A stretch of DNA of 8,536 bases from Chitinophagaceae bacterium (GTDB lineage: Bacteria; Bacteroidota; Bacteroidia; Chitinophagales; Chitinophagaceae), in contig CANGEZ010000074.1 in NCBI GenBank assembly GCA_947452875.1, forward strand, positions 1 to 8,536, read 5' to 3'. Position numbers and translations under genes: made by a program. Under the pieces are notes generated by a model. It was not told where the DNA came from, searched no databases, and saw only the letters and a program-made list of their open reading frames with translations. Below are positions 1 to 5,903 of this stretch, one piece after another. Position 1 is the first letter of the stretch. Each line of letters starts with the position of its first letter.

Positions 1-36
1 AAGTATTCTTTTTGGGGCGCTGGTGTTGATGTCTGA
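1..36 (+). CDS. Possible 3' tail of an unidentified plus-strand gene
   Basis: Reading frame 1 is open from the window edge and ends in TGA at 34-36, giving KYSFWGAGVDV. The only supports are the aromatic/glycine-rich tail and a hairpin 40 bases downstream that could terminate plus-strand transcription. Eleven codons cannot identify a family, and frame 2 is also open further, to a TAA at 68-70. This is a tentative call that needs the sequence to the left. Confidence 0.25.
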   Translation, partial: KYSFWGAGVDV

Positions 37-70
37 AATTTTTCACTGTTCAAATTTATGCTTTAATTAA

Positions 71-100
71 ACAAAAAACCATAAGCCGAAACTTATGGTT
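71..100. terminator. Bidirectional intrinsic terminator downstream of metK
   Basis: A perfect 9-bp stem pairs AACCATAAG (77-85) with CTTATGGTT (92-100) around a 6-base loop (86-91). On the minus strand it is followed by a T run (TTTTTTGT including the stem end), as expected for the end of metK, whose stop codon is 25 bases away. On the plus strand CTTTTATT follows, so it could also stop a convergent gene ending near position 36. Confidence 0.8.
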
Positions 101-125
101 CTTTTATTAAGCAGTTAGTTAGTAT

Positions 126-1385
126 TTATTTTAATCCGAATGCTTTTTTAACTTCTTTTACAGCATCCAATTTTTCCCAAGTAAACAATTCTACTTTTCT
201 TGTTACTTTTTTACCATCAGGAGAAGTGAATGTTTTTTCAACAACTTCATTCTTACGTCCCATGTGACCATAAGCAGCAGTTTCGCTATACATTGGGTTA
301 CGTAATTTCAATCTTTGTTCGATGAAATAAGGACGCATATCAAAGCAAGACATTTTCATTACTTTGTCGGCAATTTGACCATCAGTTAAAGACACTTTTG
401 CAGTACCATAAGTAACCACATTGATACTTGTGGGTTGGGCAACGCCAATTGCATAAGAAACCTGTACCAAAACTTCATCACACAAACCGGCAGCAACAAG
501 ATTTTTAGCGATATGTCTGGTTGCATAAGCAGCAGAACGATCTACCTTACTAGGATCTTTTCCACTAAAAGCGCCACCACCATGAGCACCTTTACCACCG
601 TAAGTATCAACAATGATTTTACGACCAGTCAAACCAGTATCTCCGTGTGGTCCACCGATTACAAATTTACCGGTTGGATTTACGTGATATTTGATTTTGT
701 TATTGAACAAGTGAGCGTATTTTGGATATTTAGCTTTCACTCTTGGAATCAAAATATTGATGATATCTTTTTTAATTTTAGCCAACATCGCATCATCTTT
801 TCCAAAATCATCATGTTGAGTGGAAACAACGATTGCGTCTATACGAACAGGTCTATTATTGTCATCATATTCAAGAGTAACCTGACTTTTAGCATCTGGA
901 CGCAAGTATTTAATTTGCTTATTTTCTCTTCTTAAAGCAGCAAGCTCTTCTAATAATTTATGAGCTAGATTCAATGCCAATGGCATGTAATCTTCTGTTT
1001 CGTTAGTGGCATATCCAAACATCATACCTTGATCACCGGCACCTTGTTCTTCTTTTTTCTTTCTATCTACACCTTGGTTGATATCTGAAGATTGTTCATG
1101 AATAGCTGAAAGAATACCACAAGAATTGGCTTCAAACATGTACTCGCTTTTGGTATATCCGATTTTACGAATCACACCTCTTGTGATTTCTTGAACATCC
1201 AAGTATGCTTTACTTTTCACTTCACCTGCCAATACAACTTGACCGGTTGTTACTAAGGTTTCACAAGCTACTTTACTGGAAGCATCAAACGCTAAAAAGT
1301 TATCAATTAAAGCGTCACTAATCTGATCAGCTACTTTGTCTGGATGACCTTCACTAACCGATTCTGAAGTAAATAAATAAGGCAT
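126..1385 (-). CDS. metK: S-adenosylmethionine synthetase (methionine adenosyltransferase)
   Basis: This cytosolic enzyme makes S-adenosylmethionine from methionine and ATP, releasing phosphate and diphosphate. S-adenosylmethionine is the cell's main methyl donor. The 419-residue protein carries the family signatures: GHPDK at 13-17 near the N terminus, the GAGDQG hexapeptide at 115-120, and the glycine-rich GGGAFSGKD loop at 269-277. Other conserved stretches are GGPHGDTGLTGRK (244-256) and DRSAAYATRH (282-291). It is somewhat longer than the roughly 384-residue E. coli enzyme; extra residues lie around 100-114 and near the C terminus, as I recall for Bacteroidota homologues. The ATG start gives the usual N terminus and follows an A-rich leader without a Shine-Dalgarno site. 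It appears to be a single-gene unit, with its own promoter at about 1408-1438 and a terminator at 71-100. No key residue looks missing. Confidence 0.98.
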   Translation of the reverse strand: MPYLFTSESVSEGHPDKVADQISDALIDNFLAFDASSKVACETLVTTGQVVLAGEVKSKAYLDVQEITRGVIRKIGYTKSEYMFEANSCGILSAIHEQSSDINQGVDRKKKEEQGAGDQGMMFGYATNETEDYMPLALNLAHKLLEELAALRRENKQIKYLRPDAKSQVTLEYDDNNRPVRIDAIVVSTQHDDFGKDDAMLAKIKKDIINILIPRVKAKYPKYAHLFNNKIKYHVNPTGKFVIGGPHGDTGLTGRKIIVDTYGGKGAHGGGAFSGKDPSKVDRSAAYATRHIAKNLVAAGLCDEVLVQVSYAIGVAQPTSINVVTYGTAKVSLTDGQIADKVMKMSCFDMRPYFIEQRLKLRNPMYSETAAYGHMGRKNEVVEKTFTSPDGKKVTRKVELFTWEKLDAVKEVKKAFGLK

Positions 1386-1407
1386 AAATTTTTGTTTTTT
1401 GAGATTG

Positions 1408-1438
1408 CAAAGATAAGGGATGAAATATAAAAGAACAA
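1408..1438 (-). promoter_or_regulatory. metK promoter, Bacteroidota type
   Basis: On the minus strand TATCTTTG (1415 to 1408) is a perfect match to the TAnnTTTG -7 element. A TTG (1438 to 1436) lies 20 bases upstream, matching the -33 element at normal spacing. Transcription would start near 1402, giving a leader of about 17 bases before the metK ATG. The -33 bases are the last pairs of the preceding gene's terminator stem. Confidence 0.75.
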
Positions 1439-1466
1439 CGCCTCAAAATTTAATTTTTGAGGCGTT
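1437..1466 (-). terminator. Intrinsic terminator of the GlgA-like/DUF4270 operon
   Basis: A perfect 12-bp stem pairs AACGCCTCAAAA (1437-1448) with TTTTGAGGCGTT (1455-1466) around a 6-base loop. It begins 5 bases past the DUF4270 stop codon. Reading leftward it is followed by GTTCTTTTAT, a moderately T-rich tail. It separates this operon from metK. Confidence 0.85.
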
Positions 1467-1471
1467 TATAA

Positions 1472-2962
1472 TTATTTTACTTTGGAATAAATCACTCTTA
1501 ATCTCATCCTGTATTCAGGAACAGCATTGTTGCCCCCGCCTACTCTAACCCTTCCATATGCGATAGGATTCAGATATGGAATATTAACAGTGCTGTATTG
1601 TGGATACATAAAACTATGTGCTGCAAACAACCTGAATTTGTAGTTGTTCGTATTTTTTGTTGCCAGTTGTTGAATGTACTTGCTGATGTTGATGTTGTAA
1701 TATATTTGTTCGCCTGAAGAAATATTTCTTGTTTTCGCTACGCCACCAAAATAATTCACATCAACAGAACCATTAGCAGGCAAGAAAGGATAACCGGCTA
1801 ATTTGAAATCAGGATCGTATGCGGCACTAGGATTCAAATCGAAGTATATAGGCTTCCATTTTGAAGTACCTGTATCAATTAAATCCATGTATAAAAACGG
1901 GGGTTCAACAAAAACCTTATCATTTACCGGATCAGGAATTTGTCTGATTTGCAATTCAGCACGATGTATTATTTTATTACCATAGTTGGTCAATCCAGGA
2001 ATTTCGAGATTGGCGAATGTACCAGGATTGGTTTGTAAATACAATTCCTGATCACCACTTGGCAATGTCGTTCTGTTTCTAATGATGTTATTGGCTACAC
2101 ATGATAATCTCAAATATTCGCCATGTAATCCTGAATTAAAGTAATAGCTTGAATAAGTGGTATCTACCGCACCGCCATTTTTTCTTTTGTAATGCAATTC
2201 CAATCGGGTTGTGTAATCAAGCAAATTTACATACACCAATGAGTTGCCACTATTTGCTATAACAGCAAACCCATTATTAAATATCCTGAAAATAGAATCG
2301 TTTAAAAATGCTTTATTATTTACCGTATCTCTTGTAAAAAGTGAATCACGAAATGCATTTGAAAGTTTGATTCTGATTTGATTGTTGGCAGAATCTGATT
2401 TACCAACTTTTACATAATTCTTAAGTGTTCTAACATCCACCGTAACAGGATTACTGATAACGTCGCCAAGCGCCGGAGCAAAGTTGATATTTTTATAAGC
2501 ATAAGCAGAATCCCATTCTCCATGAGCTGCAGATGAAACGGTGTAAGCCTGAAATTGTAAGGGCTGTGTAGAATCGCCCCAGAAAGATTTATAACTTAAA
2601 CAAAGTACCACTGAATCCGCTTGCACAATGGTATCTTTCGCTACTTTGCCAATAAAGTAAGGATAAAATGGCGGCTTCATCTGTAAATAAAGTGCAGCAG
2701 TTGTGCCACCCATTAGCGGATCATTTACTTTACCAACAACATAATTTTCGGCGAAAGTCAATTTGGTGGTGTCTTTAAACGCCCCATCAAATACACCTTG
2801 AGTAGAAATGATGTCAAGCGTATCCGCAAAAGTGTTGATATTATCTACTTCAGGAATAAGATCCCCGCCAATTGTAGTGGTATCGAGCTTTGTACAGCCC
2901 CAGATGAAAATCAAAAAAACAAAAACAAGAAAGTATGGTTCTTTTATAAATCTTTTGAGCAC
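1472..2962 (-). CDS. DUF4270 family lipoprotein, function unknown
   Basis: A 496-residue secreted protein with a lipoprotein signal: positive residues K3, R4 and K7, a hydrophobic core at about 9-21, and a lipobox-like IWGC ending at Cys23. The mature N terminus (TTIGGDLIPEVDN, about 28-40) followed by a DP-x-x-GG segment near residues 82-87 resembles DUF4270 (PF14092) as I remember it. The remainder is rich in alternating polar/hydrophobic stretches, suggesting mostly beta structure, with no enzymatic motif I recognise. Residues after Cys23 (TKLDTT) do not form a clear surface-export signal, so the face of the membrane it occupies is uncertain. The start is GTG; no ATG, GTG or TTG lies between it and the upstream gene's stop, and this start places the signal peptide correctly. 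It follows the GlgA-like gene by 26 bases and is very likely cotranscribed with it. The tryptophan before Gly22 is unusual in a lipobox. Confidence 0.88.
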   Translation of the reverse strand: MLKRFIKEPYFLVFVFLIFIWGCTKLDTTTIGGDLIPEVDNINTFADTLDIISTQGVFDGAFKDTTKLTFAENYVVGKVNDPLMGGTTAALYLQMKPPFYPYFIGKVAKDTIVQADSVVLCLSYKSFWGDSTQPLQFQAYTVSSAAHGEWDSAYAYKNINFAPALGDVISNPVTVDVRTLKNYVKVGKSDSANNQIRIKLSNAFRDSLFTRDTVNNKAFLNDSIFRIFNNGFAVIANSGNSLVYVNLLDYTTRLELHYKRKNGGAVDTTYSSYYFNSGLHGEYLRLSCVANNIIRNRTTLPSGDQELYLQTNPGTFANLEIPGLTNYGNKIIHRAELQIRQIPDPVNDKVFVEPPFLYMDLIDTGTSKWKPIYFDLNPSAAYDPDFKLAGYPFLPANGSVDVNYFGGVAKTRNISSGEQIYYNINISKYIQQLATKNTNNYKFRLFAAHSFMYPQYSTVNIPYLNPIAYGRVRVGGGNNAVPEYRMRLRVIYSKVK

Positions 2963-2988
2963 AAACGGAATTTTAATTTGAGTTAATT

Positions 2989-3801
2989 CTATTTCGCAAT
3001 GTCGCTATACAATTGCAAATACTCTGTTAAATCAGATTCAGGATTGAACTTGACAATTTTTTTTCCTTTCACTTTGGAGAATTCTTCAGTCAATTTTTTA
3101 TCAACTTTTTCGGCTCCAAAAGAAATGGCATCAGCAAATTGAGCACCACCTCTGAACATGGCAGTGTTGTTGTTATCCTTATAAAACTCTAATTCTTTTT
3201 TAGTAACGTAATCATTAATAGTTGCCAATTTCAGAAAATCAGCACCAAGCTTTTCTTTGAAAGTATTGTTCCCAATCGTAAAGACAACTTTACTATTACT
3301 GAAAACAGGTTCTTTTTTATACGCTGCTTTAATAAACATAGGTATTAATCCAGTCATCCAGCCACTGCAATGAATAATATCAGGAGGCCATCCGAATTTC
3401 TTTACAGTTTCAAGAGCGCCTTTGCAAAAAAGTACCGTTCTCAAGCCATTATCGTCAAACCACTTGTCTTTCTCATCAGTAAAAATCGATTTGCGTTTAA
3501 AATAGTCTTCATTATCTAGAAAATAAACCTGCAGTCTTGCGTTTGGTAGTGAAGCCACTTTTATCACAAGAGGATAATCATCATTATCAATGGTAACATT
3601 TATTCCAGAAAGCCTAACGACTTCATGTAAACGATGTCTACGTTCATTGATAACCCCAAATCTTGGCATGATGCATCTCACTTCGAAGTTGTTGTCATTA
3701 GACAATACTGCCAATTTATTCACCACCTCTGCAAATTCGGTTAACTCCAAATAAGGAGAAATCTCATTTGCAATAAATAATATTCTTTTCTTTGTAGACA
3801 T
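2989..3801 (-). CDS. Short GlgA-like protein (N-terminal glycogen/starch synthase domain only)
   Basis: A 270-residue cytosolic protein resembling only the N-terminal Rossmann half of GT5 glycogen/starch synthases. Supports are the opening RILFIANEISPY (6-17), the CIMPRFG strand-turn (43-49), WPPDIIHCSGW (138-148), and the FRGGAQFADAISFGAEKV segment (216-233), equivalent to the end of the GT5 domain. Full GlgA proteins are about 480 residues and have a second GT1-type domain that holds much of the sugar-nucleotide site; here the protein stops before it, with no leftover of that domain in the following 26-base gap. The usual KxGG motif near the N terminus is replaced by LELT (18-21), and the usual HDWH is replaced by SGWM (146-149). 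Glycosyl transfer is therefore doubtful. Such short forms are, from memory, common in Bacteroidota next to panC and DUF4270, so it is probably a maintained gene rather than a broken one. First gene of a two-gene operon; the ATG follows an A-rich leader. Confidence 0.85.
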   Translation of the reverse strand: MSTKKRILFIANEISPYLELTEFAEVVNKLAVLSNDNNFEVRCIMPRFGVINERRHRLHEVVRLSGINVTIDNDDYPLVIKVASLPNARLQVYFLDNEDYFKRKSIFTDEKDKWFDDNGLRTVLFCKGALETVKKFGWPPDIIHCSGWMTGLIPMFIKAAYKKEPVFSNSKVVFTIGNNTFKEKLGADFLKLATINDYVTKKELEFYKDNNNTAMFRGGAQFADAISFGAEKVDKKLTEEFSKVKGKKIVKFNPESDLTEYLQLYSDIAK

Positions 3802-3840
3802 TTGTGCTTTATTAATTGCGCAATATTTTTAAATTGTCTG

Positions 3841-3848
3841 CAAAAGTA
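3841..3848 (-). promoter_or_regulatory. -7 promoter element of the GlgA-like/DUF4270 operon
   Basis: TACTTTTG on the minus strand matches TAnnTTTG perfectly, and lies 39 bases before the ATG of the GlgA-like gene. A start near 3836 would give a leader of about 35 bases. No good -33 element sits at 19-21 bases; the nearest TTTG (3864 to 3861) is only 12 bases away. I see no equally clear promoter for panC in this divergent spacer. Confidence 0.55.
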
Positions 3849-3903
3849 CTGATATTTATTCAAAAATTTTGGTAAAATAGACAATCCAAGCAATTTCAAA
3901 CTC

Positions 3904-4755
3904 ATGATTATTTTTAAAAAAGCGGCTGATATCCATAATTTCTTAGCTACTAAAATCAAGGAAAACCAATCCATCGGCTTTGTTCCTACTATGGGCGCAT
4001 TACATGAAGGTCACATCTCTTTAATTTATAAAAGTAAAGCAGCTAACTCACTTACAGTCTGTAGCATATTCGTAAATCCAACACAATTCAACAATCCTTT
4101 GGATTTCGAAAAATACCCAATAACCATTGAATCGGACATCGCCATGCTGGAAGAAGCAGGATGTGATTTATTATTCCTACCCTCAACAGATGAAATCTAC
4201 CCAAAAGATTTCATTAAAATCAACTATGAACTGGGCCATCTTGAAACCATTCTCGAAGGAAAATACAGACCAGGTCACTTTCAAGGCGTTTGCATGGTGG
4301 TTGAAAGACTTTTACGAATCATAACATGTAATATATTATACCTCGGACAAAAAGACTACCAACAATGCATGGTTATTGAAAAAATGATCAGCCTCAGAAA
4401 TATGAATGTTCAATTGGTAATCGCTCCCACAATAAGAGAAGTAGACGGACTCGCCATGAGCAGCAGAAACAGACGATTATCCAAAGAAGAGCGGCAAAAT
4501 GCTATTGTGATTTTCAATTCATTAATGAACATGAAATCCAAAATCACCAACAATTCAATTGAAGAAATTATAACTGAAGCAAACAAAATGATCAGTGAAA
4601 AAGGATTTGAAGTGGACTATGTGGAATTAGTCGATTGTCAACTAAACCCATTGGAAAAAACGAATCATAAAAATGGCATTGTTGCTTTAATTGCATCTAG
4701 CATAAATAATATCAGATTGATTGACAACATGACTTTAATAAACCCTGTCAAATAA
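3904..4755 (+). CDS. panC: Pantothenate synthetase (pantoate--beta-alanine ligase)
   Basis: This enzyme joins pantoate to beta-alanine using ATP, through a pantoyl-adenylate, giving pantothenate for coenzyme A synthesis in the cytosol. The 283 residues match the usual length. Family marks in order are FVPTMGALHEGH (26-37) containing the HxGH nucleotide-binding motif, SIFVNPTQF (54-62) lining the pantoate site, RPGHFQGV (122-129), LGQKDYQQ (147-154), and the KMSKS-like MSSRNRRLS (185-193). The ATG start places these at the expected positions; there is no clear Shine-Dalgarno site. It is divergent from the GlgA-like gene and is followed 43 bases later by a membrane-protein gene in the same direction. 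In relatives panD (aspartate decarboxylase, source of beta-alanine) often follows panC, but it is not here. No key motif is missing. Confidence 0.98.
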   Translation: MIIFKKAADIHNFLATKIKENQSIGFVPTMGALHEGHISLIYKSKAANSLTVCSIFVNPTQFNNPLDFEKYPITIESDIAMLEEAGCDLLFLPSTDEIYPKDFIKINYELGHLETILEGKYRPGHFQGVCMVVERLLRIITCNILYLGQKDYQQCMVIEKMISLRNMNVQLVIAPTIREVDGLAMSSRNRRLSKEERQNAIVIFNSLMNMKSKITNNSIEEIITEANKMISEKGFEVDYVELVDCQLNPLEKTNHKNGIVALIASSINNIRLIDNMTLINPVK

Positions 4756-4798
4756 TTTGAATGCCTATTTTTAGTTAAGCATTTGTATCTTGTACATT

Positions 4799-5800
4799 AT
4801 GAACAAAAGATTAGTTTCCATTTTACAATATATAATTTTCCTTGGTGGAGGATTATTTCTGGTATGGTGGCAATTGAAATCTATGACTGAACCTGAGAAA
4901 AAGGAATTTTATGCAGCTATACAAAATGCAGATTATCGAATAATATTTCCAGTTGCCATAATGAGTATTTTAAGCCATATTAGTCGGTCATTAAGATGGA
5001 GATTATTAATGGAACCTTTAGGATACAAACCTAAATTATCAAACCTGTTTTCTGTTACCATGATTGGCTATCTCGCCAATGCAGCCGTTCCCAGATTAGG
5101 CGAATTATTGAAATGTACTTTTTTGGCAAAATATGAAAAACTGAAAGTCGACAAGTTGGTAGGCACCATTATCGTTGAGAGAAGTTTTGATTTGATTTGT
5201 TACGCTGTATTTATTGGCATCACCATCCTGATTCAAATACAGCTGATTGGAGGTTATTTCAAAAAAGAATGGGAGGCCATGTCATCTTCAACAGGCACAA
5301 ATCTCTTGTTGAAATTTGTTGTCATTTTTTTAATCCTATTTACGATTTGGAGATTAATGAAATGGCTATCCACCAAGAAGCCCGATAATAAAATCATTAA
5401 AGCCATACATAATTTCATATCCGGTGTAGGCGAAGGCTTCAAAACAATCAAACAATTAAAACAAAGAAAGCTATTTCTGCTACATACCATTTTTATTTGG
5501 GCCATGTATCTTGGTCAAATTTATGTAGGTTTCAAAGGAATGGATGGCACCGCTTCATTACCGATTGGGGCTGCTTTTTCCGTTCTCACACTCGCTACCC
5601 TATCCATGATAGTTACCCCAGGAGGCATCGGCTCCTTCCCTATTTTTGTTATGCAAACATTACTTCTTTATGGCATACACGCTCCACTTGGCAAAGCTTT
5701 TGGCTGGGTGATGTGGGGTGTTTCCACCGGACTCATCATTATCATCGGTCTCATTTCTTTGCTTATCATTCCCTCTCTCAATAAACAAATAAGAAAATAA
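4799..5800 (+). CDS. LPG-synthase-TM-type integral membrane protein (UPF0104/YbhN-like)
   Basis: A 333-residue inner-membrane protein with about eight hydrophobic segments, roughly at 5-24, 46-60, 83-97, 131-151, 168-185, 225-244, 255-272 and 300-325. It has the conserved marks of the lysylphosphatidylglycerol synthase TM-region family (PF03706): SRSLRWRLL (62-70), YLANAAVPRLGE (91-102), GTIIVERSFDL (122-132) and TPGGIGSFP (273-281). Only the membrane part is present. The soluble aminoacyl-transferase domain of MprF is absent, so lysine transfer to phosphatidylglycerol should not be assumed, and the substrate of these stand-alone proteins is unknown. I chose ATG at 4799; an in-frame TTG at 4790 would add three residues. 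It follows panC by 43 bases with no terminator and may be cotranscribed with it. Confidence 0.92.
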   Translation: MNKRLVSILQYIIFLGGGLFLVWWQLKSMTEPEKKEFYAAIQNADYRIIFPVAIMSILSHISRSLRWRLLMEPLGYKPKLSNLFSVTMIGYLANAAVPRLGELLKCTFLAKYEKLKVDKLVGTIIVERSFDLICYAVFIGITILIQIQLIGGYFKKEWEAMSSSTGTNLLLKFVVIFLILFTIWRLMKWLSTKKPDNKIIKAIHNFISGVGEGFKTIKQLKQRKLFLLHTIFIWAMYLGQIYVGFKGMDGTASLPIGAAFSVLTLATLSMIVTPGGIGSFPIFVMQTLLLYGIHAPLGKAFGWVMWGVSTGLIIIIGLISLLIIPSLNKQIRK

Positions 5801-5817
5801 ATGCCGATTACATTTTC

Positions 5818-5825
5818 TATGTTTG
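5818..5825 (+). promoter_or_regulatory. Candidate -7 promoter element for ppk1
   Basis: TATGTTTG is a perfect TAnnTTTG match, 17 bases after the stop of the membrane-protein gene. It would start transcription near 5831 and give ppk1 a leader of about 70 bases. No TTG lies at the expected -33 spacing, so this may be weak, activator dependent, or chance in AT-rich sequence. Confidence 0.4.
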
Positions 5826-5840
5826 AAGGCTGGAAAATTT

Positions 5841-5860
5841 AATATTGGAATAACAATATT
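5841..5860 (+). repeat. Perfect inverted repeat in the ppk1 leader
   Basis: AATATTG (5841-5847) and CAATATT (5854-5860) are perfect 7-base inverted arms around GAATAA. It lies between the candidate promoter and the ppk1 start. It could be an operator or a weak RNA hairpin; there is no T run after it, so it is not a good terminator. Such AT-rich arms can also arise by chance. Confidence 0.5.
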
Positions 5861-5903
5861 CTATTCAGGATACCCTAATTTCACGTCTCAATTTTATAAC
5901 TAA

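Noticed and set aside
435..935. 166-codon plus-strand open frame
   Set aside because: It lies wholly antisense to metK, whose motifs are unmistakable. Its translation is rich in Ser/Thr/Ile/Phe without family resemblance, and it has no promoter or leader.
3741..3974. 77-codon minus-strand open frame across the GlgA-like and panC starts
   Set aside because: It overlaps the starts of two well-supported genes and the divergent promoter spacer, and has no recognisable content.
4786..4792. TATCTTG before the membrane-protein gene as a -7 promoter element
   Set aside because: It is one base short of TAnnTTTG and would start transcription at or after the ATG. Cotranscription with panC is simpler.
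5497..5784. 95-codon plus-strand open frame
   Set aside because: It is an out-of-frame shadow within the membrane-protein gene. The His/Arg/Tyr/Ser-rich translation is typical of a shifted frame.
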